Origin: Rhizobium sp. LC145
Lineage (GTDB): Bacteria > Pseudomonadota > Alphaproteobacteria > Rhizobiales > Rhizobiaceae
Direction of reading: 5' to 3'
Length of the DNA: 64,000 nucleotides
NCBI RefSeq assembly: GCF_001005825.1
Contig: NZ_LBHV01000004.1
Coordinates: 248,001-312,000 of the forward strand
A program made the translations under genes and the position numbers. The number at the start of each line of letters is the position of its first letter. Within the stretch, counting starts at the first letter, position 1. Below are positions 25,579-33,851 of this stretch, in pieces. Under the pieces are notes generated by a model. The model saw nothing but the letters and a program-made list of their open reading frames with translations, was not told the origin of the DNA and did not search any database.

Positions 25579-26091
25579 ATGTCAGAACAGGGATTGAACA
25601 CGATCAGCTTTGCTGGACGCGCCGCTGCCTCCCCGCAGTTCAAGGCGCTCTATTCCGAAGGCATGGCACTGGTCGAGGAGACCGCGAGCTATCTCGACGG
25701 CACCGGGCGCGCCGCCTCCAAGGTTCTGCCCCGCATGGCATCCGTTCTCTATGCCGCTGAATCCATGCGCCTCACCACCCGCCTGATGCAGATGGCTTCC
25801 TGGCTGCTCCTGCAGCGCGCCGTCAACAATGGCGAGATGAGTCGCGAGCAGGTGCTTTCCGAAAAGAGCAAGGTCCGCCTCGACGGCTTCAACGTCGATC
25901 GCAGCGCGCCCGGCTGGCTCGACCTGCCGGAAGGCTTCCGCGATCTCGTCGAACGCTCGCTGCGCCTGCAGAACCGCATCGCTCTCCTCGACCGCGAGAT
26001 CTATCGCCCGGGCGACGCTCCGGTGATCCCGGACAACGAAAACAGCGTCCGCGCCCAGATCAGCCTGCTGCACACCGCCTTCGGAAATTGA
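25579..26091 (+). CDS. rcdA: RcdA/DUF1465 regulator of CtrA degradation
   Basis: Small helical adaptor of 170 residues. In Caulobacter the DUF1465 protein RcdA helps deliver CtrA to ClpXP at the pole. Family features: SFAGRAAASPQFKALYSEGM, LVEETASYLDG, the helix ESMRLTTRLMQMASWLLLQR, and SAPGWLDLPEGFRDLVERSL with the C-terminal peptide-like tail AQISLLHTAFGN. The gene is monocistronic and has a CtrA box with a matching -10. Assignment by family is strong; adaptor function here is inferred. Confidence 0.88.
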   Translation: MSEQGLNTISFAGRAAASPQFKALYSEGMALVEETASYLDGTGRAASKVLPRMASVLYAAESMRLTTRLMQMASWLLLQRAVNNGEMSREQVLSEKSKVRLDGFNVDRSAPGWLDLPEGFRDLVERSLRLQNRIALLDREIYRPGDAPVIPDNENSVRAQISLLHTAFGN

Positions 26092-26125
26092 AGAGAACGG
26101 CAGCCGCTTCTGTAGGCCCAAGAGT

Positions 26126-26551
26126 TCAACGGCGTATAGCGGCGGTTCTCTTCGACTTTGCCAATTCCAGGAATTTGGTTTTGATCGCCGTGAACAGACC
26201 CGGCGGAATGAACCCGTAGCTGAATTCGCCGGTTCGGTTCGGCACTTGCGACAAGCCGCCATTCGGCCATTCGTCAACGTTATACTCCGAAACGATGACC
26301 CAGCTCGGTAGATCGTCCAGGCCGATCGCGCTCTTCACCTTCGAGGGGATCTCAATTCCGATCGTATCGCCCGATGGCGGCGTATGGGTTATCGGCAACA
26401 GCACGACATAGCGCGGACGAGCCGCACTGTCGCTGGCGGCCACAAGACAGGTAGGGCGATCCTTGCGGCGATCCTGTCCTGCCGCCGCTTCATGCACCCA
26501 TACATAATCGTAGCGAACGACAAGACCCGGCTTGGGATCAGGCAAACCCAC
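26126..26551 (-). CDS. PemK/MazF-like toxin
   Basis: Putative mRNA-cleaving toxin of 141 residues. PGLVVRYDYVWVHEAAAGQD followed by RRKDRPTCLV matches the PemK-like growth inhibitor group, with VVLLPITHTPPS as the core strand and the conserved PSWVIVSEYN late motif. It lies 9 nt after the Phd-type antitoxin gene on the same strand. The 3' end reaches within 35 nt of the convergent rcdA gene. Catalytic residues are not fully assignable by eye, so toxicity is inferred from family and pairing. Confidence 0.75.
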   Translation of the reverse strand: MGLPDPKPGLVVRYDYVWVHEAAAGQDRRKDRPTCLVAASDSAARPRYVVLLPITHTPPSGDTIGIEIPSKVKSAIGLDDLPSWVIVSEYNVDEWPNGGLSQVPNRTGEFSYGFIPPGLFTAIKTKFLELAKSKRTAAIRR

Positions 26552-26560
26552 CGGATCACC

Positions 26561-26815
26561 TTACTTCAGGAGATCGTCGAGCTTTGCTTGCTCGGGTTCC
26601 ATCTCAGCTCGCTCGACCGCTTCGGTGACGATATCGGTTGCGTCCTCTGTACGATGGGCTCGCTGCGCCGCAGCTTTCAACCAGTCATATTGGCTCGCCG
26701 ACATGAGCACGAACTCACGCCGGCCGTGACGAGTGATCTCAACCGGCTCCCGCTGCGCTTTATGCTGATATTCTCCGAACTTGCGTTGGAATTCGAGAGA
26801 ACCGACCGTAGCCAT
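26561..26815 (-). CDS. Phd/YefM-type antitoxin
   Basis: Antitoxin of 84 residues from the ATG at 26815 (MATVGSLEFQRKFGEYQHKA). Its N-terminus shows the Phd/YefM DNA-binding fold with EPVEITRHGRREFVLMSASQYDWL split across it; the acidic C-terminus (AVERAEMEPEQAKLDDLLK) would bind the toxin. A longer reading to 26908 would run through the operator and is rejected. A 14-bp perfect palindrome 28 nt upstream is the likely autoregulatory site. The pair lies between rcdA and rpmE, two housekeeping genes, so it is probably a mobile insertion. Confidence 0.8.
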   Translation of the reverse strand: MATVGSLEFQRKFGEYQHKAQREPVEITRHGRREFVLMSASQYDWLKAAAQRAHRTEDATDIVTEAVERAEMEPEQAKLDDLLK

Positions 26816-26842
26816 CCAGGGTATCCTTATGCAACAAAACGG

Positions 26843-26856
26843 ATTATACGTATAAT
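26843..26856. promoter_or_regulatory. Palindromic operator of the Phd/PemK pair
   Basis: Perfect palindrome ATTATACGTATAAT starting 28 nt upstream of the antitoxin ATG. Phd-type antitoxins bind short palindromes overlapping their promoter, and the sequence itself can act as a -10 region (TATAAT). Both features fit autoregulation. Confidence 0.55.
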
Positions 26857-26900
26857 TCGGAGTTTGGAAAGCTGATCGTCTCGCCCATGCTGGCATTCCC

Positions 26901-26931
26901 AAAAACAAAAAAGCCCGGCTTGCGCCAGGCT
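26901..26931 (-). terminator. Rho-independent terminator for rpmE
   Basis: Minus-strand stem AGCCTGGC/GCCGGGCT with loop GCAA followed by a run of six T and a further TTTTT. It lies 28 nt beyond the rpmE stop and separates it from the Phd/PemK pair. Confidence 0.85.
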
Positions 26932-26958
26932 CCTTGTTCGTTCGATCCAGACAAGGAA

Positions 26959-27180
26959 TCAGAGGCCGAGGCCACCGAAACGCTTGTTGAACTTGGAAAC
27001 GCGGCCGCCGCGGTCCATGAGCTGCTGGTTGCCGCCGGTCCAGGCCGGATGGGACTTCGGATCGATTTCAAGGTTCATGGTCGCGCCTTCCGAACCCCAG
27101 GTCGAGCGGGTCTCGTATTCGGTACCATCGGTCATGACGACCTTGATCGTGTGGTAGTCGGGATGAATGTCAGCCTTCAT
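26959..27180 (-). CDS. rpmE: 50S ribosomal protein L31
   Basis: Large-subunit ribosomal protein of 73 residues. [20 protein letters not shown] and [20 protein letters not shown] (overlapping the family core), then [18 protein letters not shown] are typical. The zinc cysteines of the C+ form are absent, so this is the zinc-independent (C-) type. It is a single gene with a strong terminator, divergent from the ABC exporter gene. Confidence 0.97.
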   Translation of the reverse strand: MKADIHPDYHTIKVVMTDGTEYETRSTWGSEGATMNLEIDPKSHPAWTGGNQQLMDRGGRVSKFNKRFGGLGL

Positions 27181-27244
27181 GTCGATAATCCTGCTCTCAC
27201 GAGGTCCATTTGTCGCAATTGCGAGCGGGAAGCCTCTTCAATAA

Positions 27245-29164
27245 ATGAAGCCGCAGACCGATCCGGCCACGGCTTCCCAATTCGATGCGGAGCCTATACA
27301 GGAAGGTCGCCGGAAGTACAAGTACCCGTATGGCCTTGAAGCGGCCGAAGGAAAACAGAGGGAAAAATTGGCCGAAGCCCAAGAAACCGAAAACAAAGGC
27401 AGGGCGCTGAAACCGCTCGCAAGGCTCCTCCCCTATCTTGCCCGCTATCGCCGGCTGGTCGCCGCCGCCGTTTTCTTTCTGGTACTGGCCGCCGCGACTA
27501 CACTGGCGCTGCCGCTTGCCGTGCGCCGCATGGTGGACCATGGCTTCGCCGCCGCCGACGGCAGCTTCATCAACAACTATTTCGGCATGCTGCTGGCGCT
27601 CGCCGCCCTTCTCGCGGTTGCCAGTGCCATGCGCTATTATTACGTCATCACCATCGGCGAGCGAGTGGTGGCGGATTTGCGCCGCGAGGTCTTCGCCCAT
27701 GTGACGCGGCTTTCGCCCTCCTTCTTCGACGTCAACCAGTCGGGCGAGATCGTTTCCCGGCTGACGGCGGATACGACACAGATCAAGTCGGCCTTCGGCT
27801 CGGCGGCCTCCCAGGCGCTTCGCAATACGATTCTCTGTCTCGGCGCGATGGGCATGATGATCTATACGAGCCCGCGCCTCTCGGGTCTCGTGCTCGGCGC
27901 CATCCCGCTGATCGTCTTTCCGCTCGTCGCCTTCGGACGCTCGGTGCGCCGACGTTCGCGCGCGGCCCAGGATACGCTTGCCGAAACCTCCGCCTTCGCC
28001 GCCGAAACCATCGGCGCGACCCGGACGGTTCAGGCTTTCGGTAGCGAGGCCGCTTCCGAAAGCCGCTACGGCGGAGCCGTGGAGGCAGCTTATGATGCAG
28101 CGCGCGCCGCCATCCGGGCGCGGGCGCTGCTGACCGGCTTTGCCATCCTCCTCGTCTTCGGCAGCATCGTCGGCGTCCTCTGGTATGGCGCCCAAAGCGT
28201 TCTTTCCGGCACCATGACCGCCGGCACGCTCGGTCAGTTCGTGCTCTACTCAGTCATCGTCGCCAGTTCTCTCGGCCAGCTTTCAGAGGTATGGGGCGAG
28301 CTTTCCCAGGCGGGCGGCGCGGCCGAGCGGCTGACCGAACTGCTGCACGAAGTGCCTGCCGTCCGCGATCCCGAGAACCCGGTCGCGCTCCCCTCCCCGG
28401 CACGCGGCGAAGTGGAGTTCGAGGGCGTCTCCTTCGCCTATCCGGCGCGCGTCAGCGCCATCACCCTCAACGATCTTTCCTTCCGGATTCGAGCCGGTGA
28501 GACCGTCGCGATCGTCGGCCCCTCCGGCGCCGGCAAGAGCACGATCCTCTCGCTGCTCCTGCGCTTCTACGATCCGACCGCCGGCGCCGTGCGCCTCGAC
28601 GGCGTCGATCTCCGTCAGGCCGCGCTCTCCGATCTCCGTTCGCGGCTCGCCATCGTGCCCCAGGACGTGACGATCTTCGCCGCCTCCATCCACGACAACA
28701 TCGCCTTCGGCCGCCCGGATGCAAGCCGCGAGACCGTGCGCGCCGCGGCCGTCGCCGCACAGGCGGACGAGTTCATCTCAAGGCTCGACCGGGGCTACGA
28801 CACCGTGGCCGGCGAACGCGGCATCACGCTTTCGGGCGGCCAGCGCCAGCGGATCGCAATCGCCCGGGCGATCCTCAAGAACGCGCCGGTGCTGCTGCTC
28901 GACGAGGCGACCTCCGCGCTCGATGCCGAAAGCGAGACGCTGGTGCAGAAAGCCCTGGATGGCCTTATGCGGGATCGCACGACGCTGGTGATCGCCCACC
29001 GCCTGGCGACGGTGCTGAAGGCGGACCGTATTCTGGTTATGGATGATGGCCGCATCGTCGAAGAAGGCACTCATCAGAGCCTCGTCGCCGCCGGCGGGCT
29101 CTACGCCAAGCTCGCCCGGCTGCAGTTCCACGATATCGAACGGCAGAGCGCCGCCGCTCTCTGA
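27245..29164 (+). CDS. ABC exporter, fused membrane and ATPase domains
   Basis: Half-transporter of 639 residues. After a polar N-terminal stretch of about 55 residues come six spans ([35 protein letters not shown]), with the ABC-transporter loop [16 protein letters not shown]. The nucleotide-binding domain from about 395 has Walker [11 protein letters not shown]-loop VPQDVTIF, signature LSGGQRQR, Walker [12 protein letters not shown] and the H-loop IAHRLATV. It resembles the MsbA/LmrA-like multidrug and lipid exporters. The start at 27245 has a weak ribosome site. Substrate unknown; no partner genes adjacent. Confidence 0.9.
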   Translation: MKPQTDPATASQFDAEPIQEGRRKYKYPYGLEAAEGKQREKLAEAQETENKGRALKPLARLLPYLARYRRLVAAAVFFLVLAAATTLALPLAVRRMVDHGFAAADGSFINNYFGMLLALAALLAVASAMRYYYVITIGERVVADLRREVFAHVTRLSPSFFDVNQSGEIVSRLTADTTQIKSAFGSAASQALRNTILCLGAMGMMIYTSPRLSGLVLGAIPLIVFPLVAFGRSVRRRSRAAQDTLAETSAFAAETIGATRTVQAFGSEAASESRYGGAVEAAYDAARAAIRARALLTGFAILLVFGSIVGVLWYGAQSVLSGTMTAGTLGQFVLYSVIVASSLGQLSEVWGELSQAGGAAERLTELLHEVPAVRDPENPVALPSPARGEVEFEGVSFAYPARVSAITLNDLSFRIRAGETVAIVGPSGAGKSTILSLLLRFYDPTAGAVRLDGVDLRQAALSDLRSRLAIVPQDVTIFAASIHDNIAFGRPDASRETVRAAAVAAQADEFISRLDRGYDTVAGERGITLSGGQRQRIAIARAILKNAPVLLLDEATSALDAESETLVQKALDGLMRDRTTLVIAHRLATVLKADRILVMDDGRIVEEGTHQSLVAAGGLYAKLARLQFHDIERQSAAAL

Positions 29165-29174
29165 AGCCCACCGG

Positions 29175-29393
29175 TTACTCTGCGGGTTTGAAGGTCCACT
29201 TCACGACATACTCGCCGTTGCGCTTCACCTTGGTCTTGGTCCGCACTTCGACCGGTCCGCCGAGCAGCACCTCCGCCTGTTCGAAAGCTTCGCGGGCTTC
29301 GGCTATGGCCTTGTGATAGGCGCTGTTGTCGCGCTTGGGGCTTTCGGCGACCGCCTTCAGGAGGGCGGCCATGTCCGGCTTGCGATTGGCCAT
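29175..29393 (-). CDS. Small conserved protein of unknown function
   Basis: A 72-residue basic, helical protein starting at 29393 ([20 protein letters not shown]), with [20 protein letters not shown] and a charged beta-like tail ([20 protein letters not shown]). It is 14 nt downstream of the MotB-like gene and probably in its operon. I do not recognise the family with certainty. A longer upstream reading overlaps the MotB-like C-terminus and is unlikely. Confidence 0.6.
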   Translation of the reverse strand: MANRKPDMAALLKAVAESPKRDNSAYHKAIAEAREAFEQAEVLLGGPVEVRTKTKVKRNGEYVVKWTFKPAE

Positions 29394-29407
29394 GAATGGG
29401 TTCTTGC

Positions 29408-30439
29408 TCAGCGCTCGGTCAGCTTCAGTTCGATGCGGCGGTTCTGCGAACGCGCCTCCGGCGTGTCGCCCTCGGCGATCGGCTGATATTCGCCGAAGCC
29501 CGCGGCCACGAGGCGGTTCGCCGGCACCCCCTTGGAAATCAGGTGTTTGACGACCGAAGTGGCGCGGGCCGAGGAAAGCTGCCAATTGTCCCGGAAGCGG
29601 CCGGAGCCGGAAAGCTGGACATTGTCCGTATGCCCGTCGACGCGCAGCACCCAGTTGATCTCGGGCGGAATTTCCTTGGCGAGGTCGAGCAGCGCGACGG
29701 CAAGCTTGTCCATCTCCGCCTGTCCTGCGGGATCGAGCTGATCGCCGCCTGGCGGGAAAAGCACTTCCGACTGGAAGACGAAGCGGTCGCCGACGATGCG
29801 GATATTCTCGCGGTCCGAGAGGATTTCCCTGAGCCGGCCGAAGAAATCGGAACGGTAGCGGTTGAGCTCCTGCACGCGCTGGGCAAGAGCCACGTTGAGG
29901 CGTCTGCCGAGGTCCGCGATCTGGGTCTGAGAGGCCTGATCCTTCGCTTCGGAAGCCTGCAAGGCCGCCTCCACAGCGGCGATCTGGGCGCGCAGCGCGG
30001 CGATCTGCTGGTTGAGCAGCTCGATCTGGTTCATGGCGCGCGCGCTCACCTGCTGCTCTTCCGAGAGCTTGCCGGTCAGCTCGCCGATCTGCGCATTGGC
30101 GGCGTTGCTGCTGCCGGCGCCCTGGTCGAGCAGGGTCTGCAGGCGGGAACGCTCGCTTTCCGAAGTGGCAAGCGAGGACTGCAGCGTGGCCAGCATATCC
30201 TCCATGTCCTGGTTGTTGCCCTTTTCGAGCGCCAGGAGCTCCGTCAATTCGGCGATCTGGCTGTTCAGCCGGTTCAGAACCGCGTCGCGGCCGCTGATCT
30301 CGCGGCTGAGCAGATACTGCGCCAGCACGAAAACGGTGAGCAGGAACATGATGGCGAGCAGCAGCGTGGAAAGCGCGTCCACGAAACCCGGCCAGTAATC
30401 GACACCCCGCTCGCGACGGCGGTTCTTTGCGAGCGCCAT
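29408..30439 (-). CDS. MotB/OmpA-type peptidoglycan-binding stator-like protein
   Basis: A 343-residue inner-membrane protein with one N-terminal span. VDYWPGFVDALSTLLLAIMF contains the stator aspartate in FVDALST. A long coiled coil follows (about 55-195), then an OmpA/MotB domain from about 205 with VDGHTDNVQLSG, NWQLSSARATSVV and SQNRRIELKL. It pairs with the MotA/TolQ-like gene upstream with a 3-nt gap. No flagellar genes are nearby, so a non-flagellar proton-driven stator is more likely. Its partner and job are unknown. Confidence 0.85.
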   Translation of the reverse strand: MALAKNRRRERGVDYWPGFVDALSTLLLAIMFLLTVFVLAQYLLSREISGRDAVLNRLNSQIAELTELLALEKGNNQDMEDMLATLQSSLATSESERSRLQTLLDQGAGSSNAANAQIGELTGKLSEEQQVSARAMNQIELLNQQIAALRAQIAAVEAALQASEAKDQASQTQIADLGRRLNVALAQRVQELNRYRSDFFGRLREILSDRENIRIVGDRFVFQSEVLFPPGGDQLDPAGQAEMDKLAVALLDLAKEIPPEINWVLRVDGHTDNVQLSGSGRFRDNWQLSSARATSVVKHLISKGVPANRLVAAGFGEYQPIAEGDTPEARSQNRRIELKLTER

Positions 30440-30442
30440 CGC

Positions 30443-31498
30443 CTACTTGCCCCCGATCTTGTCGGAAAGCCGGTCGAGGGTCCGGCGCAGGGCCCTGGAT
30501 TCCTCCTGCTGCGCCTCGATCCAGTCGCGCAGCATCTGCTGTTCGTTGCGCATGTTGCGCACGAGGCCCTGAATGCCTTCGGCAAGATTGGCCATGGCGG
30601 CAAGCGAGCGGTCGCTATGCGGCCCATCCTGGCTCTTGGCGAGCGCCGCCTGGCTGGCGGCAAGCTTGCGCAATTGCTCCGCCACCAACCGCAGATCTTC
30701 CGTCGAACCGGCGGCGCCCGCCGTTTCGATGAGCGCGGAAGGCAGATCGGAACCGACATCGGTCACGGAGGAGAGCCAGTTCTCGAGTTCCGTGTAGAAG
30801 CGGTTCTGCGCGCGGCCGGCCTGCAGATCGAGGAAGCCGAGGATCAGCGATCCCGAAAGGCCGAGCAGCGAGGAGGAGAACGCCGTGCCCATGCCGGAGA
30901 GCGGCTGGGCAAGCCCGCTCTTGATCGCCGCGAGTACGTCGCTCGATTCACCGGAATTAGGGTCCAGCGCGCCGATGACGTTGCTGATCGAGCCGATGGT
31001 CTGGATAAGGCCCCAGAAAGTGCCGAGCAGGCCGAGGAAGACCAGGAGACCGATGAGATAGCGGGACGTGTCCCGCGATTCGTCGAGCCGGGTGCCGATC
31101 GAATCGAGGATCGAGCGGAAGGCCGCGGTCGAGAGCCGCGTCTGGCGGCGGCCGATCAGCGAACGCATCGGCGCAAGCAATCTGGGTTCGCGCCCAGCCT
31201 TCTCGACGCTGCCCGCAGCCCGGAAGGAATTGAACCAGCGCACCTCCGGAATGAGGCCGATCACCTGGTTGAAGACGAGAACGATGCCGATCAGGAGGAC
31301 GCCGAGGATGAGGCCGTTGAGACCCGGATTGGTCTGGAAGGCATGCGCGGCCTGCCGGTAGAGGATGGCGGAGACAAAACCGACGATGATGAGGAAGAGC
31401 ACCATCGTCCAGAGGAAGGGGACGGGATTGGAGAGCTTGTAGTTGTAGCCGCGGTCCGCTTCCGCTTCGTCCAGATCGTCCACCCTCGCATCCATCAT
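30443..31498 (-). CDS. MotA/TolQ/ExbB-like proton channel protein
   Basis: Inner-membrane protein of about 351 residues, partner of the downstream MotB-like protein. Spans: VPFLWTMVLFLIIVGFVSAI, LNGLILGVLLIGIVLVFNQV, YLIGLLVFLGLLGTFWGLIQ and the last span GMGTAFSSSLLGLSGSLILG, which carries the proton-channel-like GTAFSSSL motif. The C-terminal 100 residues form a cytoplasmic helix-rich tail (LVAEQLRKLAASQAALAKSQ). The start at 31498 is preferred because AAGG lies 6 nt upstream. The pair resembles housekeeping rhizobial proteins rather than the flagellar MotAB. Confidence 0.83.
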   Translation of the reverse strand: MMDARVDDLDEAEADRGYNYKLSNPVPFLWTMVLFLIIVGFVSAILYRQAAHAFQTNPGLNGLILGVLLIGIVLVFNQVIGLIPEVRWFNSFRAAGSVEKAGREPRLLAPMRSLIGRRQTRLSTAAFRSILDSIGTRLDESRDTSRYLIGLLVFLGLLGTFWGLIQTIGSISNVIGALDPNSGESSDVLAAIKSGLAQPLSGMGTAFSSSLLGLSGSLILGFLDLQAGRAQNRFYTELENWLSSVTDVGSDLPSALIETAGAAGSTEDLRLVAEQLRKLAASQAALAKSQDGPHSDRSLAAMANLAEGIQGLVRNMRNEQQMLRDWIEAQQEESRALRRTLDRLSDKIGGK

Positions 31499-31607
31499 GA
31501 TATGCCTTTTGCCTCCGGGTACCATTGGCCGGAGGCTAGTGGAAAAATGCGACGAATTGAAGTGTGCAGGCCGTGGAAAACACGGGACTATTGCCCGCAG
31601 ATAGCGC

Positions 31608-32408
31608 TCAGCGGGTCGGTACCGGCCGGTTGACGACCTCGATCAGCGCCTTGTGGATGAGTTCGTTGCCGGCGACCACGTTGCCGCTGCCGAAAATATC
31701 GGTCGTGCCCTTCATGTCGCTGGTGAACCCGCCCGCCTCGCGGATGAGGATGAGGCCCGCCGCCATGTCCCATGGCGAAAGGTCGGCCTCCCAGAAGCCG
31801 TCGAGACGGCCAGCCGCCACATAGGCGAGATCGAGCGCGGCCGCGCCCATGCGCCGCATACCGGCTACCTCGCCCATCACGTGGCGCAGCTCCACCAGGA
31901 ACTTGCCGTGATTGCCGCGCCCGAGATGCGGCACGCCGCAGCCGATGACGCAGTCGGAAAGCACGCGGCGGGAGGCGACACGGATGCGGCGATCGTTGAG
32001 GAAGGCGCCGCCGCCCTTTTCGGCGGTGTAGAGCTCGTCCGTCGCAGGATTGAAGATGACGCCGGCGACGATCTCGCCGTTGCGTTCGAGCGCGATCGAA
32101 ACCGCGAATTGCGGGATGCCGTGCAGGAAGTTCGTCGTGCCGTCGAGCGGATCGACGATCCAGCGATGCGCGCCGTCCGTGCCCTTCACCTCCTGGCTCT
32201 CCTCGCCGAGGAAGCCATAGGTGGGACGCGCCTTGATCAGCTCCTCGCGGACGATCTTTTCTGCCCTAAGATCCGCCTGGGAAACGAAATCGCTCGGCCC
32301 CTTCACCGAAACCTGCAGGTTCTGCACCTCGCCGAAATCGCGGCTGAGAGACTTGCCGGCCTTGATGGCAGCCTGAACCATGACGTTGAGAAGGGCGGAG
32401 CGGGCCAT
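31608..32408 (-). CDS. Inositol monophosphatase family protein
   Basis: Mg-dependent sugar-phosphate phosphatase of 266 residues. Metal motifs: GEES at 68-71, VDPLDGTTNF at 85-94 and WDMAAGLILIREAGG near 212-226, all intact. The family includes inositol-1-phosphatase, PAP phosphatase and SuhB-like proteins; LHGIPQFAVSIAL supports the classical IMPase group. It is a single gene between the MotA-like gene and a repeat element. Confidence 0.93.
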   Translation of the reverse strand: MARSALLNVMVQAAIKAGKSLSRDFGEVQNLQVSVKGPSDFVSQADLRAEKIVREELIKARPTYGFLGEESQEVKGTDGAHRWIVDPLDGTTNFLHGIPQFAVSIALERNGEIVAGVIFNPATDELYTAEKGGGAFLNDRRIRVASRRVLSDCVIGCGVPHLGRGNHGKFLVELRHVMGEVAGMRRMGAAALDLAYVAAGRLDGFWEADLSPWDMAAGLILIREAGGFTSDMKGTTDIFGSGNVVAGNELIHKALIEVVNRPVPTR

Positions 32409-32612
32409 GCGGGAAATCCTTGGCGGGTGTCCCGTATTCGTGTGATCGGGACGGACGTTTTACGGGCGATGTCGAGATTGGCGGTTCAAGACCACAAAAC
32501 CGCGGGAAATTCAAGCCTTGCGACTGAGGCTTGCGTTTTGACGAGCGGCCACCAACATTGTTGTTCGTGCCATTACGGATATATCGTGGGGCAGAAGCAT
32601 GGAATTGGTGTA

Positions 32613-32706
32613 AAGTCTCCCCTCCGGCCCTTCGCTTACGCTTCGGGCGTTCGTCGCTGAAATCGATTCATAGGATCGATTTCTCCGGCTTCGCCGGATC
32701 GCTCCT
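32613..32706. repeat. RIME-like repeat inner module (copy C)
   Basis: About 95 nt with hairpins CCCTTCGC...GCGTTCG-type and AAATCGATTCATAGGATCGATTT (imperfect palindrome), then CCGGCTTCGCCGG, ending CTCCTCACCC. It matches the inner part of the copy at 53512-53747 but stands alone here. Its end coincides with the stop codon of the SEL1-repeat gene (32706-32708). The preceding stretch 32409-32612 shows no gene. Confidence 0.65.
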
Positions 32707-33851
32707 CACCCACGCCGGAACTTGTTCGCCGCGTCGATCGCCTGGCGCTGCTGGTCGTCGTTGATACCGAGATAGAAATCCTCGAGCGCCGGGTCCTGCA
32801 GGCCGGCGCGACGGGAAAGCACATACCATTTCGCCGCTTCCACCGGGTTCGGCCGCGTGCCGAGCGCGTTGATGTAGAGATGCGCGAGCTTGTTCTGGGC
32901 CACCACATTGCCGCGATGAGCCGCTATCCTGAGCCAGTCGAAACCCTTCTCGTAATCGCGCGGGCCACCGACGCCGTTCACCAGCCACAGCCCCATATCG
33001 AGCTGGGCGGTATCGAAACCGGCCATGGCGGCGCGCTCCATCCACTCGCGGGCCTGGGTCTTCTTCTCCGCCGGCGCGTCCTTGACGGCGACGTAGAGCT
33101 GCGCGACCGCATATTGCGCATCGGCAAGCCCCTGCGCGGCAGCCTTTTCGTAAAACGGCAGCGCGAGCTTCAGCCCTTTCTCGCCGGGATTGTCCGAAAC
33201 CAGGATCTGCGCCCAGTTGAACTGCGCCGAGGAGTTTCCGGCCTCCGCGGCCTTGCGCATGTATTCGTCGGCCTTCGCCTTGTCATGCGCGACATGCCTG
33301 CCGCTCATCAAGAGCAGCGCATATTGGAACATTCCGGCCGGATCGCCGCGCTCCGCCGCCTGCCCGTACCAGAAGGTGGCGGCCTCCGCGTCGCGCTTGA
33401 TGCCGAACCCCTTCATCATCATTTCGGCGACCAGCGTCTGGGCTGCGGCATCCCCTTTCTGGGCGCGGGCGAGCGCCAGGTCGAGCGCAGTCACGTAAAG
33501 GCCTCGCTGATAGGCGCCGTAAGCCTCATCGGCAGGCCCGGTAGCGGGCTTTTCAGCGGGCGCCGGCGGTAGTCTCGCGCCCATGCGCTGATAGAGTTCG
33601 ACGCCTCCGGAAGGCACGATGCCGTCCGGCTGGGCCTCCGGCTCCTGCATGCCGCCGGCCTCCGCATTACCCTCCTGCGCCCCGACCCTTCCCTTCTTGA
33701 TCGGCTCGGCGACCGGCTCCAGCGGACGCGCGACAGCCGGCGGCTGAGCTTGCGCCGCGGCAAGCCCGGGCAGGATGGCGCAGGCGAACGCGGTCGCCAG
33801 CAGCGCATCACGGATAGATCGGGTTCGGCGGTTCAGCGGCATGGGCTCCAT
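32706..33851 (-). CDS. Secreted SEL1/TPR-repeat protein
   Basis: About 381 residues. A signal peptide (DALLATAFACAILPGLAAAQ) is followed by a Pro/Glu-rich stretch to about 110 and then SEL1-like repeats, for example GDAAAQTLVAEMMMKGFGIK, ERGDPAGMFQYALLLMSGRH, and HRGNVVAQNKLAHLYINALG. Such proteins act as scaffolds or podocyte-type signalling adaptors in the envelope. The start at 33851 shares a base with the stop of the ThiE/TenI-like gene (TGATG). The C-terminus ends within an intergenic repeat, so the last residues may have been altered. Confidence 0.83.
   Translation of the reverse strand: MEPMPLNRRTRSIRDALLATAFACAILPGLAAAQAQPPAVARPLEPVAEPIKKGRVGAQEGNAEAGGMQEPEAQPDGIVPSGGVELYQRMGARLPPAPAEKPATGPADEAYGAYQRGLYVTALDLALARAQKGDAAAQTLVAEMMMKGFGIKRDAEAATFWYGQAAERGDPAGMFQYALLLMSGRHVAHDKAKADEYMRKAAEAGNSSAQFNWAQILVSDNPGEKGLKLALPFYEKAAAQGLADAQYAVAQLYVAVKDAPAEKKTQAREWMERAAMAGFDTAQLDMGLWLVNGVGGPRDYEKGFDWLRIAAHRGNVVAQNKLAHLYINALGTRPNPVEAAKWYVLSRRAGLQDPALEDFYLGINDDQQRQAIDAANKFRRG

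Noticed and set aside
29408-31498. MotA/MotB-like pair considered as a Zorya-type defence component
   Set aside because: No ZorC/ZorD/ZorE-like helicase or nuclease gene is adjacent; the neighbours are housekeeping genes.
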